Assembly: GCF_964355755.1 (NCBI RefSeq)
Contig: NC_092676.1
Location: forward strand, 29,769,871 to 29,833,870
DNA: 64,000 nt
Direction of reading: 5' to 3'
Origin: Antedon mediterranea
Taxonomy: Eukaryota; Echinodermata; Crinoidea; Comatulida; Antedonidae
Part shown: positions 35,593 through 49,200 of the stretch, piece by piece
Numbering within the stretch: position 1 is the stretch's first letter
Layout: each line of letters opens with the position of its first letter
Made by a program: the position numbers and the translations under genes
The notes under the pieces: model-generated
Told to the model about the DNA's origin: nothing
Seen by the model: the letters and a program-made list of their open reading frames with translations, nothing else
Databases searched by the model: none

Positions 35593-36748
35593 GTGAATTA
35601 TGTTTTTACAGTAGCTGAAACACACATGCACTTCTAGGTGGACCACCAGTGGTTTAGTTTTTCCAATTTCTACCATCTCCTCCTCGTAAAATTCCACTAT
35701 CTTTTCACTACAAATATACCTCGGATTCCGACGACCGGCACTAATTAAATTCACTAGTGTGGACTTATTAACTTAGTGCATACTAAGTAAATATTACACA
35801 TGCTTAAGTCTGGATACACGGGAATATCTCATTAGACTTTAACGAAGTAAACAATATAAAGTAAATACTAGAGGAAAAACATAGCTGCATAACTGACTAT
35901 TTAGAAATAATTCTGTATAACAGAAATGACAACTCTCTTAAGACGAGATTTCCTCGTATTCAAACCACGATCTGCACACATTAGGTAATAATGATACCAT
36001 TATCATCATCTTTATACGCCATACATCAATCGTTTGCTGAATTTAAATTGATGGCACTTAAAATTATTAGTACGACAATGGGTCTCAAAGTGTCACTTAA
36101 AGAATATTCAAAGACATTATTCAAGATCTGTAAAATATAATTTGTAGTTTACATGTGGAAACACTTAAACCGTAAGATGTACCACCGTAGATAAACTAAA
36201 TATTATGTAAAGCAATTTGATTATTGAAAATTGAAGTGTTTGTAGAAGTAATAATACATTTGGACTTATTAAGCGCAGTGTTTTCAATAAATAAATAAAC
36301 TAAACATATTATATGGAACTAAATGAGCACAAATGACAACTGTAAAACTATTTGATCATTTGAGAATGGAAATTATATTAAGTGTTTGTCGAAGAGATGA
36401 CGTTGACAAGGAGAAAGTTAGTGGACTAATTTGAATTCTACGTCATCAGTTGGACCTATGTCACGCGCTCCAATTCATCCACAATCTACAGATTATCAGC
36501 AGGAATAAACGTAAAGTCTCACAAATCCCCATATGAACCGAATACGTTTTCAAATTCACATATATCTGACTGCTGAGCTGGCGCGCACGGTGTAGCGTGA
36601 CCGATTCAATTTATTCAAAAAGAGAAATTATTACATTTGGAAAAGCATCGAGCATGACAATGGTTGGTGATCGTAAATATAGAAATATAAAGTACACGTT
36701 TGTTTACACTTGCTCGCCCCAAGTCTGTAGTTATTGTCATTTTTAAGG

Positions 36749-36905
36749 TTAAGCTCTGTCTACACTATCACACTTTATGTGACAAAAAATGTGCCCATAT
36801 GAACATGATGATGTCATATCACTATATGTTTGGGCATATCACTACCATATTTGGGCCCATCACATTTTTTATCACACCTAGTTTGATAATGTAAACAGAG
36901 CTTTA
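36749..36905. repeat. MITE family A, full copy
   Basis: ttaagctctgtctacactat at the left, gataatgtaaacagagcttt at the right. Confidence 0.8.
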
Positions 36906-37884
36906 GTCCAGCCAGCGTTTCTGAAAACTATGTAATTGTGAGCTCAAGTATTATACGTATGGAACGCCATATGTGCCAAATATTTATCTGTTTGCTATTA
37001 TAAATTCGAATGATATTCGTGTTATACGCACGTAGGGTGGACGCTTGAGTACGATGTGTTCCGCTATAATATCTAGCCGATTCCCAATATACTGTATAAA
37101 AAAAGAATCGTGTATATATAGAAAAATCCCTGATACAGTATCATATGTGTAACACATGTGACAACTTGATAGGAGCAATGTCAAAGGTAACATAATTTAG
37201 ATGATATAGGACTCACATGACGCAATAACATAGAAAAAAAAATTTACAATATCATTCAACTTACCATTATTTCCTCTTTTTACGATTTGTAAAATGGTCA
37301 AATAGGCCTATGGTATGAAAGAACATAACATGTCAAAATGAAATCACAAAATACTAAGGCTCAAATTAAATACGAAACAGGATCATAATAAAATTTTATT
37401 TCGTAAAATTAACCATGTTTAAATGTATCTATAGACATTGGTATAATAATAATATTTATTATCAAATACCACTTGTCAGGAGCAATCAATCGGCATTGTC
37501 AAGTTATTAAGGTGAATCATGTGATCAGTATTTCAGCAAAGTTGGCGACCGAAGTGCAATTTTTAATATCTTCCGGAACTTTCTATGGAAAATTTACAAA
37601 AGAGGGTGTTTTAATGTAAATTAATTATTTTGTGGTACTTAAATGGTGATCTACCAGTACATTCTAGATAGACCATTAAAAGAGTATTAATTAGCATTGC
37701 ATTATTATGAATAATAATAATCTGTCAAATATCAAATAATAGGCCAAACCCTCGTTAGCATAAACTATTAACTAAAATGCCAATCAACATACTGTATAAC
37801 AACAGTTTATACACTCCTACAATTACAAATACACGAATTCATAAATAGAAAAAAAAACTGCTTTTCCAAATGGAAAACCGAAGG

Positions 37885-38095
37885 TAGAGTTCATGGACTA
37901 TTTTAAGGGCAGGTATGATGCGTGGGGCAGATTTTAGCAAGTTGTATAAATAAATCAAGGCAAAAATACAGCTAGAACACCAACGCAACTCTTAACGCAT
38001 GTAATTTGATCACAGGCGCAAGTTGAAATATGTTCCTTGTGATTGGTAAAATTACTTGCGTCGCGCGTACGTCATTGCGCTGCGCCCACATCGAA
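37885..38095. repeat. MITE family B copy with duplicated flank
   Basis: The flank ttcatggactattttaaggg and the words gggcagattttagcaagtt are shared with 39500-39693, so element and flank were duplicated together or belong to a longer family. Confidence 0.65.
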
Positions 38096-38313
38096 GGTAG
38101 AGTTTGAATTAAAACAGTGTTTGTGTCAATTCTGAAAATTGTTTGCAATTGGATATGTACATCAGCTTGTAATGGAATCCTTAAGATGTATGATATGTCT
38201 GGGGAGAGTGATACACATGTCTCCCTAGGTATAACTACATGGCACACATGCACTAGAACAATGGTGGTAGCCAAACAATGTCATTAATATTAAAATTATA
38301 TAAACGTTACCGT

Positions 38314-38422
38314 ATAAAGCTCTGTCTACACTATCAAACTATTTGGAGAAAAAAAAAAGTGATGTACCCACCATAATATGGACATGATGATGTCATATCA
38401 CTAGTTTAATAATGTAGACGGA
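38314..38422. repeat. MITE family A copy
   Basis: Left end taaagctctgtctacacta intact; right end altered (tttaataatgtagacgga). Confidence 0.7.
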
Positions 38423-38649
38423 TGAATGCATGGAGAATTAAACTACCATACAAAGTTGAAATATTCAGTGTCAACGAAAATAATACCTTTTTTAAATGAT
38501 TCATTATTAAGTATTGTTTCCAATATCAAGTCTTAATTACATATCAATGAACCATTCGATAGTACAGTGTTCTCGTTTGTGTTTTCTACTATTAATTCAT
38601 TAAATTAACTACAGGCCTCGAATTTCTTCCCAGAGAAACACTAGCCTGG

Positions 38650-38998
38650 ATGTTCTAGGCTAATGACAAATTTAGGCCTACATAATAAAAACTGCTGACA
38701 TTTCTACAAAGTTACTGTCTAAATCAAAATGTTAAAATTAATTCTAAATTTAAAATGGTTGAATAGCGTTAACTTGCACATTTAATGCGTTACACATTAA
38801 CTTCTAAACGCGTTTTTTGGAAGGACTGGGCTAATGACTAATATGACTATAGACACAAAAACTGCTGATATTTTTACAAAGTTACAGTCTCAAAATGTTA
38901 AAATGAATTCGAAATGTAAAATTGTTGAATAGCGTTAACTTCCACTTGTAATGCGTTACACATTACCTTCTAAACGCGTTTTGGGAAACACTATTAGT
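38650..38998. repeat. About 175-bp tandem duplication
   Basis: Both copies contain aaaactgctgayatttytac, gttgaatagcgttaactt and atgcgttacacatta, then cttctaaacgcgttttt or a close variant. Confidence 0.85.
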
Positions 38999-39499
38999 AG
39001 TCTAAACCGTAACTACTGCTTCCAAAATTAGCTTGACTTGAGACGTGTGAAACAGTCTCAAGCATTAAGCACGAACTCTTCCTTCAAATTGTAAGATTTT
39101 ACAGCACATTAATGTACAAAAATTTAATTTACACGATGCACATGGCTAACTATTATCACAAACTTTATAATCTAACTTCAGTTCTTGTGAATAATTTACA
39201 ACACTGTTCATTCATTAATCATCCACACGTTCATAATTCAGACGTGAGAGATGAATAAAACGATTTTAAATATTATATTGTATGGTCGTTTTGTTCTGTT
39301 GAATGTATCATGTAACCTGTTTCTGTCAAAACGATCTTTCGGTTTCACAACGCGTCATGTAATTACGCAGCTGTCGAGTCGGAAAGTCATTCTATACCAC
39401 GCTTAAACACAATCGTGTGCAGAATGAATGAATGGCTCAATAGATGCGTGAATAAAGATACTGCACACGCGCGCGCCTGGCTGGAAAGGCAATCACAGC

Positions 39500-39693
39500 G
39501 TTCATGGACTATTTTAAGGGCAGGAATGTTGGTACGTGGGGCAGGATTTTAGCAAGTTAAAGCAAAGCAACTCTTAACGCAAGTGATTTGACCAATCACA
39601 GGTGGCAGTTCAGATCTGTTCGTTGTGATTGGTCAAATTACTTACGTTGCACGTACGGTATTGCGCTGCGCCTCTTTATGGTAACCAAGCTTA
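39500..39693. repeat. MITE family B copy with duplicated flank (second)
   Basis: See 37885-38095. Interior contains gcaagtgatttgaccaatca and gtgattggtcaaattactta; the right end is tggtaaccaagctta. Confidence 0.65.
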
Positions 39694-40656
39694 AAAAAAG
39701 AAGCAGTATCGAAAAAGATCCATTTCTCAATATACATTTAAATCGTAGAACTTTAAAACAAAATGGTAATTCATTTGCAGTCGACGATTCGTGAATCTGA
39801 TTTGGTGAATTATCTGTTAATAAAGCGGTTATTATTAATGCCTTATAGGCGCCTCTAATTTCCCTGCTAATTGGAACAACCTCTTATAAAACACATTTTA
39901 ACCCCACAGGGAGTGATTTCTATGATGTTTTAATCATTAAGTTAGACACGGTATGATTAGAAAGGGTTATTTTATGCAATAATTAAGCGTCGGTTCTACT
40001 GAGTTTGCAGGATGACATGGTATATAATAATACTGTACACCAGGGAGGCAACAAGCCTGTGGTCCTAGAATGGGTTTGTTAAGAATATGCTGGGAATTTG
40101 TGGCAGTGAATCTTAGCACAATCATAAAGGTGTCTTTTATCTTAAGATACATTTAAACCATTACCATGATCGGCCATATGTATGCCTTAGGTGGAATGTT
40201 CGGTCATGCTTTAGGTGGAGTTGGATACGCAGAGTTTGGTTAGTACTGTAAGATCATTTTCCCTTGCTGCACCCTCTCGAAAACAAGAAGAACCCATGAG
40301 CAATAGAGCTGTAATTACTAAGGTAAATTAGGGACGTCTTCAATATCAATCGTTGAGTAAATCTGTATTAGATATTCAGAGAGTAATTACTACTGTTCTC
40401 GTGGGGAAAGGAGAAAATAAATGTCTGCTGAGTGAACACGTAAACGTTAGGGCTTTAACCAGGTGTACGTCACTAATTAACACACACTACCACCATATCA
40501 TCAAATGTAGTTTTGAATGAACGAAAATGAAGAAGAAAGGAACCCGGATACCTGATGAATATTTCTAAGCTAATCTATAAAGACCAGCCTGCCTGTCTCT
40601 CCGCCGGAGCAGTAGGACTGGGCAAAATATGCCAATCTTCTCTCTACTCTCTTTTG

Positions 40657-40735
40657 TAAAGCGTGGTTCCCACTTAAACGCAACGCAGCGACGCAAAGTC
40701 CTGTATTGCGTAATAACAAGTGGGAACCGACGACG
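40657..40735. repeat. Short foldback related to MITE family B
   Basis: gtggttcccacttaaacgca at the left and caagtgggaaccgacg at the right are inverse, with a short centre. Terminal words resemble family B but the interior differs. Confidence 0.6.
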
Positions 40736-41452
40736 CACAGTGCCTTCTGCAAACAGGTTTGATGGATTAAAGAAAGAAACACATTTTTGTGGGATTATGG
40801 CTTTTGCATTTCTTGTATTACGATACTTTTTATCAAAGTTCTTTATTTGGACCATTTACGTATAATCTTTCTTTATCACACGCACATATAATTTGCATAC
40901 GTTTTTGCCAACATAGAATAAGTGTCATATAATATAGCATTAAAATTCAAAAAAATTTGAATTTAGAGAGAATATGGATAAAAAATACAGTATTTGTGAA
41001 ATGTTACCATATGGGTCAGCTTTCAAGATTAGTTAGTCATTTCAGGACATTCATGTAAATTATGAAATAAAGAGCTTTACGAAACATTATCTCCATCCGC
41101 CGCGTACATATCTAATACATCCAGGATATTACACTTGCAAAGTAATGTCATTGATGGATATGAACATGTTTTATTAAACATTTTCGTTTTTTGTCGCTTT
41201 GTATAGAAAGAACTACTGAATTTGGAACAGCTGTGATAATACGTATACAATTTAATGATCGATTTGTGCGTCAAGTCGCTATTGCGTAGGCCTCCTGCTA
41301 TAAAGTGGCCAGTGTAGTCGTGATATCAAAATATTCTGAAAAGGTGAACTCATAACAAATGTCGCAAAATGTTTGAAAAATCTACTACTGTACAAGACCC
41401 CAAATACCATATTCCTATATTTATACGACATGAATGCTCAGCTTGGGGGTAA

Positions 41453-41650
41453 GCTCTGTACACGGTAACGCTGTACGCAGCAAGTTTCGTCATACAAAAG
41501 TGAATTGAATACACAACTTGGGTACGCTGTACGCAGCAAGTGTCGTCATACAAAAGTGAATTGAATACACAACTTGGGTACGCTGTACGCAGCAAGTGTC
41601 GTCATACACAACTTGGGTACGCTGTACGCAGCAAGTGTTGTCATACACAA
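41453..41650. repeat. 56-bp tandem repeat, about 3.5 copies
   Basis: cgctgtacgcagcaag recurs at 41469, 41525, 41581 and 41620; the first three units include catacaaaagtgaattgaat and the last is shortened. Confidence 0.9.
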
Positions 41651-42242
41651 TACTTTGCATGACAACCCGGATGCATAGTATCTTATCATTAAATGTACTG
41701 AATGTGTTGTAATATAACATGTTTCTATATTTGCTTAGTACTATTTTTACCTTCTCATTTTAAGTGTTTTGTATTTGTTGCCTTGTTTTGCCCTGCATAT
41801 GCTTGGTCTTCCAAGCTGTGACCCGGGATGTTTGTTACATTCTTATATTAAGCACGTTAGCCACGAAGCTACAGCTCCACTATTTCAATTGCGTTTCCTA
41901 TGAGTTTTATAAAATAAATATGGGAAGATTAAATCATTATTATTATTATTACATTTCTTTACCCAGGGTAGCAGTTTAAACTGGTTTTCATTGGGGCACC
42001 ATTGTAAAAAATCTGTTCTTTTTCGCGTTTTGCCATCAGAATCAAGAGTTTCTTATTCGCCTGAAGTGTAACTCTAATCTTAGCGAATTTAAAAAAAAAT
42101 GTATTTTTTCAGTATTTGTAAAGTTATTATGTAATGTATGTTAAATGAAGCAGTAGCCTACCTTCATTTTCTTTAGTCACCCAGGAGTATAATAGGTACA
42201 TACAATCCATGAATACTAATACGTTTATTACAACAGCATCAT

Positions 42243-42380
42243 TAAGCTTGGTTCCCACTAGGACTCAGCGCTCAAGGACGTACGCACAACGCAAGTAATT
42301 TGACCAATCATGACGCGTGTATCATCTAGACTGTCGCTTATGATTGGTTAACTCACTTTTAAGAGAGAACCAAGTTTTAG
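42243..42380. repeat. MITE family B copy downstream of CEP162
   Basis: Ends aagcttggttcccactagga and gagagaaccaagttttagg with caagtaatttgaccaatca in the left half. Confidence 0.75.
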
Positions 42381-42726
42381 GACGTACTCCCGATAGATGC
42401 TAAATAAATAGCATTGCTTTTAAGTTGTGGGTAGCACAGTGTAACAAAGCCTATAGGATTGTTATATAAAGAACCACTATCATTTATAAATATATATTTT
42501 TACGAAATAACAATATTATATTTATCTTACATCCATATGGACAATAAATCATTTTGAAGTACCGGTAGGCCTATATGATTGTGTACTTGTAGAAATATAT
42601 TTTTAAGCAAATAGAGGGCGATAGACTACTTTAAAGTCATTTCTATCATGAAGCTCTTTTTTCTAAAGATTTCATTTTTAAATAAAAGTCAGTTAGGAGA
42701 TCTTTAAAAAAAATCTCAATTATTAC

Positions 42727-42732
42727 TTTATT
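42727..42732 (-). terminator. Candidate CEP162 polyadenylation signal
   Basis: AATAAA on the minus strand 264 bases after the stop codon, the first such hexamer I see downstream. It would give a 3' UTR of roughly 280 bases. Confidence 0.4.
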
Positions 42733-42995
42733 ATTATTATTTGTTTTATGGATACCTTGATTTTATGAGTAATTATCATCAACTACAATAAAAGGAAATT
42801 CTAGTCATTTAGTGTGTCAATAAATAAGAAAAAATATTGATATATATACACAAACAATGATATAAATATATTATATAAAATAAAGAAAACAATAAAAGTG
42901 TAAAGTGAAATAAAGAAAATAAACTTTAAACCAATGCACTTTAAAGCACACGCTTAATCGTTAGAATCAAATAAATTCTAAATACTAATTTGTTT

Positions 42996-43230
42996 TTACA
43001 TCAATAATGAGTTTGAATTGGAAGTTAATGTGGGTATTACAACACCTTGTCGTTGTAGTTCTTTTAACACGTCTAGGATTGAATCTAACTCCGCACGAAA
43101 CCGCTGTAATTCGTTGTTTTTATCAAGTAGTAATTGTTGGTATGTTGTTAATTTTTGATTAGTTTCGGTCATCAACGTCTCCTGGGTTTTCTCCATCACA
43201 TTTTTCATTTCTTTTTCGCGGTCAAGATGT
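42996..43230 (-). CDS. CEP162: CEP162 exon 29, C-terminus and stop (residues 1365-1442)
   Basis: Contains FRAELDSILDVLKELQRQGV, almost identical to the human C-terminus, then a short divergent tail TSNSNSLLM and stop. Confidence 0.97.
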
Positions 43231-46200
43231 CTGAGAAGAAATATCAGATTGCAAGATTCATTCATCATATAAATACTTTTGTTACCAGATAATTGTTTAA
43301 TATCGCTGTAATTAGTGATTCAGATACTAAATGTGTCAAATTAACACGCACTCACCTCGTTTCCATGGCAATTATCTTGGCTTGCAACGCTTCAAAATGC
43401 TTCATTTGCTGCAATTAATGGAAACAAATTTGTTTACAAAATATATTAGTGGTTGAGTGCTGTTTGATCATGGATGTATCCTAACTCCATGGTTCCATGT
43501 ACAACACAACACTTCACTGCTATTCCATATATAATCAGGATTAACTCTGTTAAATTATTGTTCAATCATAGTCATTTTGAAAATATTGATGCGGTATACT
43601 GTTAAAATTGACTCTTAAATAAATTTTGAGCAACTGCTATGTCAACATTTCTTTTTGGACAGAATAAAGTAAAATACCAAGTATACCAAGTATATACAAA
43701 AAGAGAGAGAGTTTGTAAATAAACTTTCTCTGTAAAGATCCCTGCAATATTGTATATAGCAATGTAAATACATTGCTAAATAAATGTGAATGAATGGATG
43801 AGGTTCTTTTGTTATTCACAAAGTTTGCTATTGTATGCATCAAATACACACAAGGTATCAAAATGACCAGAATTTTACTTGGAATGTTTTAAACTACATT
43901 TGAACTTCTCCGGGTCGGTGCCGGGTGGCTAGAACAACCTGAAAGCAATGATTACTTTCATCACCTAATCTTTATTAATCCCCAAATACTCACTGGACTA
44001 TGACAAGCTTTTGCTTCTTTCAACTCTAACGACAAATGTTCTATTTGAACTTTTAGCGACTCTTCTTGTATCCTAGCAACAGCAAGGGCATCTGCATCTA
44101 TACGCAAACTTGACAGCTGATGCTGTAAATGTTTTATGGAAACCTAGCAGAGGCAAAAAAATGGTTTTCAGTAATAAGTGGTATATTAGATTATAGATAT
44201 TCAATTGAAGTTTTGTTTTTGTTTTCTCATTTCTATTAATTTTCATTTTGTTTTGTACGGTCTTGCACGGTCTGTCTGAAGAACACCCTTGGGTGAATCA
44301 AGTGTTTTTCCATGAGAAAATTAAGTATATTATATTATAATAAAAAAAAGTATACCAATGAAAAAAAATCAAACTTTACAGCTTGAATACATTCTAATCC
44401 TGTCCCACTAACACCACCCTAACCCCCAGCTCTTAACCTGCCTTCCCCCAGCACTCCCAATCCCTACCCCTCCCCCACCATCTCCCTACACCTCCCCACT
44501 TTATCTATTCCAATCTACCTACCTCTTGTGCTTCAACTTTGCTTTTTAATTTCACATTCACAGATTCTGAATTCTTTATCGCCGCTTCGCTAACAACTCT
44601 TTCAATTTCTTTTCTATGATTTAAATTTAATTGTTGAATTTCTTCCATTTTGTGCTCCCTTGCATGTCGTATAGCACACTCACTCTCGGCTAATGCTGCT
44701 TGTAATTTCAGTCTTTGTTGTTCCATTCCTATAGATAAGGTATTGCACTGCAAAACAAACAAAATATATACAGTCAACTCTGCCAATACTGGAAACTTTT
44801 GGGCTGGCCTAATATGTCTGGTAATGTGTTTCTAATGGTAAAATAAATTTGGGGACTTTTAGACCTCAAAAAAAGTCTGGTTTTAGGAGAGTTTCAAATT
44901 TGTTGGATAGTCCACTATCACCAACTAAAATATACATTATTTTACTAGCAATTCTTTAATGAAGTAGTTATGTTTTGTATATAGTAAAACATATTAGAAA
45001 GATACAAGTAGACAAACTGAACTGAAATTTATTTTATTCAATTTCTAGGTGTAACATAAAAACATTATATAAATATGTGTTAATAATGGAGTACCATGAG
45101 GATTGTCGACCATGCAAGCACCTCTTGCCAATGCTATCTATGTGGCTCTCCAATAGTCAAAACCACAAACACACAACATCATTACCTAAAATTTTCCCCC
45201 TAAAATAGCTTAATAGTTTTAACTATATAAAATTATTTAAAAATAGTTAAAACCTTAGTAATTGTTTGACTTACCTGTTCCCTAAGTTGTTCATTTTCTT
45301 GTATAACATCTGAGATATGAAGGCCAGCAAAGTTATTTGGTTGGTATACTTTAAGCTGCCTACCTACGTCTGTATCACTAGTTGACTTCTTACCTTTTTT
45401 GCTCCCTACAAATATATAAAACACTTTTTTTTAACAAGGATCATAGAGAGATGAAAGGAAAATTAATATTTATTTCATTTATATATATATTTTTTTTTTG
45501 CCTAATTAAGGAGATGTTGTGGATCAAAGAGATAAAACCTACACTCAATAAACAATCGGATTCCATCAAAGCTAAATTGTTTATCTAACTCAGTAGGGAG
45601 GAGCTAATTACTTAATTAGCCCCAAATTAGCATTTCCTGTCACCAAATTTGGTGCTTAGTGCACATAATTATTATTGTTTTGTATTCACTTGATCTTGAA
45701 AATGGTTCTATGATGGTACCGAAACGTCGATCTCTCTTTTTGTCATTAAATTTTATATTGAAAAAATATATTTTTAATAAATAAACATTTAATTCTTTCA
45801 CTACTTCATTTATTCTGAATTAAATATGAATAGTAAATATTTTATATTATTATTAAAATATACACTGGTCTACCAGTATGGAACATGTATTTGATATGCA
45901 ACACAAAAAACTTGTTTGATTTAATATAAGATTATTTTACAAAAATAATAATTTGAGTTCTATCGACAAAATATGACGATAATATAAAATACAGTATTAG
46001 TAATTCAGTAGTTTCAAAATATATTCATGTTACTTCGATAAAAGCAGTCAAAATTTATTTGAGTTTTACTGGAGACAAGTGGTTATATAGACAATAATTC
46101 TGAAATCTACTTTGCAATCTCGTAAAACACACATGTAAATATATTTCATTTGTGACATTAAATTTACATCATTTTATTGATATCCTTTGAGTACTGTTAA

Positions 46201-49200
46201 AAGTTTTTCACATTTTGAGGTTTTAAAATTTTGTTAAAATGCATTTCAAAGTAATTAATTTTTGCATTTAAATTTATATGATTGTTTTAAAGCTTTTTCC
46301 ATAAATGTAATTTATTGTTTAAATAAAATATTTTGGAAAATCCTGAAAATAATTGAATTGATAAAGAGTACTGAATACAGAAAGATAATTATGAGGCTTA
46401 TGGGTAAATGGCTTAAAACAAGACATGATACAAGTCTAGTGAATTAGAAGATATGTGGTGGTATAGGGATTTCAGATTGATTGACAGACAGACTTATTAC
46501 TAGACTCCTTTCCAGCAGTTCTTTTCTTCCGCCTAGCCTCCATTTACAGAAATTAGAGATTTCAGATTGACAGACAGACTTATTACTAGACTCCTTTCCA
46601 GCAGTTATTTTCTTCTGTCTAGCCTCCATTTCCAGAATTTAGAGATTTCAGATTGAAAGACAGACAGACAGTGTACATTTGAAAAGGAAAGTCACTGACC
46701 TTTAGTGGGTACTGGTTCATTGGTTGCCATGGCTGTCATTGATCCAACTCTTTCTTTCATCAACCTATCACATGTTCCTTTTAAAAGCTCAATTTCATGA
46801 TTTTTCTCATCCAATTCATTTATTAACTGTTTCAGTTGACTAGACTGCGCACCAGGTGTTTTGTAAGGTTCAGATCTATTACTAGACTCCTTTCCAGCAG
46901 TTATTTTCTTCTGCATAGCCTCCATTTCTAGCTCCATTTTCTGTATTTTGACTTTGTATCTATCTTTAATACTCAGTAGTTCCTTTTGTAATACTGTAAC
47001 ACTAGTATGAGGATGACTTTTGGCGGACGGATTTGTTGTGTAAATTGATAATTGGCTTTCCAGTTGCTTTATTCTATCCTCATATTGAATCTGAAGTATG
47101 AATGAAACACAAACCACATAAATTACACTACAGTGGGTCACTACCATTAAGAGTAAAAATAATTCGCAATCCAATATACATACAATATATTTTTTAAATT
47201 ACTAACTACTAAGCTAACCTTAATATTGTTAAATTTTTGTTCCATAACTCTAAGCCCTCTCTTTGCTTCTTCATCCTTTTCTTCAAGTTCTTCTTCCAGC
47301 TTGTGAACCCTGTTTTCCAGGTATGACATCGTGTGTGACTTGACTTTTGGAACACCATCATCTTGGGCCTGGCCTGGGGCTGAAGCAGCCGCATATATCA
47401 AGGCAGGTAAGGAATTTGGGTATCGCTTTTTAATAATTTCTTCCATTTCTCTTACCTAAAAAAAAACAATGTTATTAAGAGAAATATAATAATGAAACAC
47501 AAAAGGCTAATCTTAGTAAGCTGTGATTGGTCAATTTAAATTCTAACCTGTCTCTGAAGGTCTTGTATTCTGCGTGCATCTGCTGCTCTCTCTTTAGCTC
47601 TTCTCTGCGTTTCAGAATTCTTCTGGTTTTTCTATAAATAAAATGTTCTTTTTACTACTTTTTATGAACATTTCAATTACAATATTTTAATAGAAAACAG
47701 AAGAAAAAATTGAAGACATGGCTGAATGGCATAACGCAAGGGAAAAGTCATCTGGTTTAGCACTCCTTAAAGCTCAGGTACAGGCATTAATTTTAAATAT
47801 AATATTTGGTTAAATGTACATAAATCGAGACAAAAAAACATGAATTTCCCTTAATATGGTCAAATACAAAATTTGGCAAAATTCTTCAATAAAAACCAGG
47901 AAGACTTTTTTTCAGTAGTTAGGTAGTTAACCTAATGTAATAACATGTCTGGTGACTCCCTAGACGGTGAAAAAAGATGGTGGATATACAGTGGATAATT
48001 TTTGCTATAGCATGAAAATTAAAATCTGAAGTTGAATAAAAATATCAGAAATGTAATATTCAAGTTATATTACCTATATTTAGTCATCTGATTTTTACCA
48101 CACCGTTTATTTTTCATAGCTTTTTAAAATTCCTCTCTATTTACAAAATTTGTGTACAAAAGAATAGAGATTTTACTGTGTAATTTGAACTATCCCCCCA
48201 CTGATAAGAAAGTGCTTATTTTCAACAAGCTCGTGTAACACAAATAAAATCCCAAAAATTATGAAACATAGGGGAAACTATAGATCGATAATTATTGGAA
48301 TGTATGATCAATAGAAATGTTTTGCCCGCACCTGGCCTTTGAGCTCTGTCTACACTATCACACTTTATGTGACAAAAAAATGTGATGTGCCCATATATGG
48401 ACATGATGTCATATCACTACTATATTTGGGCACATCACACTTTTGTCACATAAAGTGTGATAGTGTAGACAGAGCTTAAGGAGCCTTCCAACGCTGGGTA
48501 GTTGCATTGGCTTAAGCTGTACCACCACTGACTTGGTGTAAATAAAATGTTAAATTCTAAATACCTCTTTTCTATAATTGTCCAATTCACTTTTCAGCAT
48601 TTTCAACTCTTCATCCTTCTCCTTCAATGACTGATAGTCTTTGTCTAAAAGATCTTGATTTTCTGCGTACCATTTCAGTTTCTTTTTTAGCTTCTCAACT
48701 TCTTCATCATAATGCTTTTGAAGACCCTGTAGAAAATGTACAAATGTATATACATATTGTTACTTGTATAAAATAGATTTCAACATAGTAATAATAATGA
48801 TAGTCTTATATAGCATCTAATGCAATCTTTCTAAACACTTTACACACACAAATGATCCATAAAATATCCTCAGATAACCAAAAAAAAAAAAAGAAGAAAA
48901 GAAGAAGAATCATTTACAACGTTCCATTCTCCAGCTCTTTGAAGCGTTCAATAGAGGTATTACAGTGTTTACAAAAATAGTTACAACATGCAGAATAAAA
49001 CACTTTAAAAATTTAGGTTAAAATGTACTTGTACCTGAAATTCATTGATTTTGTCATCTTGCATGGCTTGTATAGTATTCTGTGCTTGGTTTCGTTCTCG
49101 TATCATTAATTCTAACTGCTTTTTGATCTCGTTTTCTCCATCTTTCAATAACCGAACACGATGTTTCAACTCGGATTCCACAATCTATGGATAATAATAA

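Larger units (their letters stand above)
39700..42240. other. Intergenic DNA downstream of CEP162, no gene seen
   Basis: No coding signal. It contains a small inverted element at 40657-40735 (gcgtggttcccactt against aagtgggaacc) and the tandem repeat at 41453-41640. Confidence 0.6.

Noticed and set aside
37972-38274. 100-codon minus-strand ORF
   Set aside because: Half of it is MITE family B sequence; nothing protein-like.
22281-42720. A third protein-coding gene between the two genes
   Set aside because: I found no ORF or set of phase-compatible exons with recognisable protein sequence on either strand. A noncoding RNA or a fast-evolving gene cannot be excluded without transcript data.
46444-46629. 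MEARQKK ORF as an additional CEP162 exon
   Set aside because: It copies part of exon 24, lacks suitable splice sites, and exons 24 and 25 join correctly without it.
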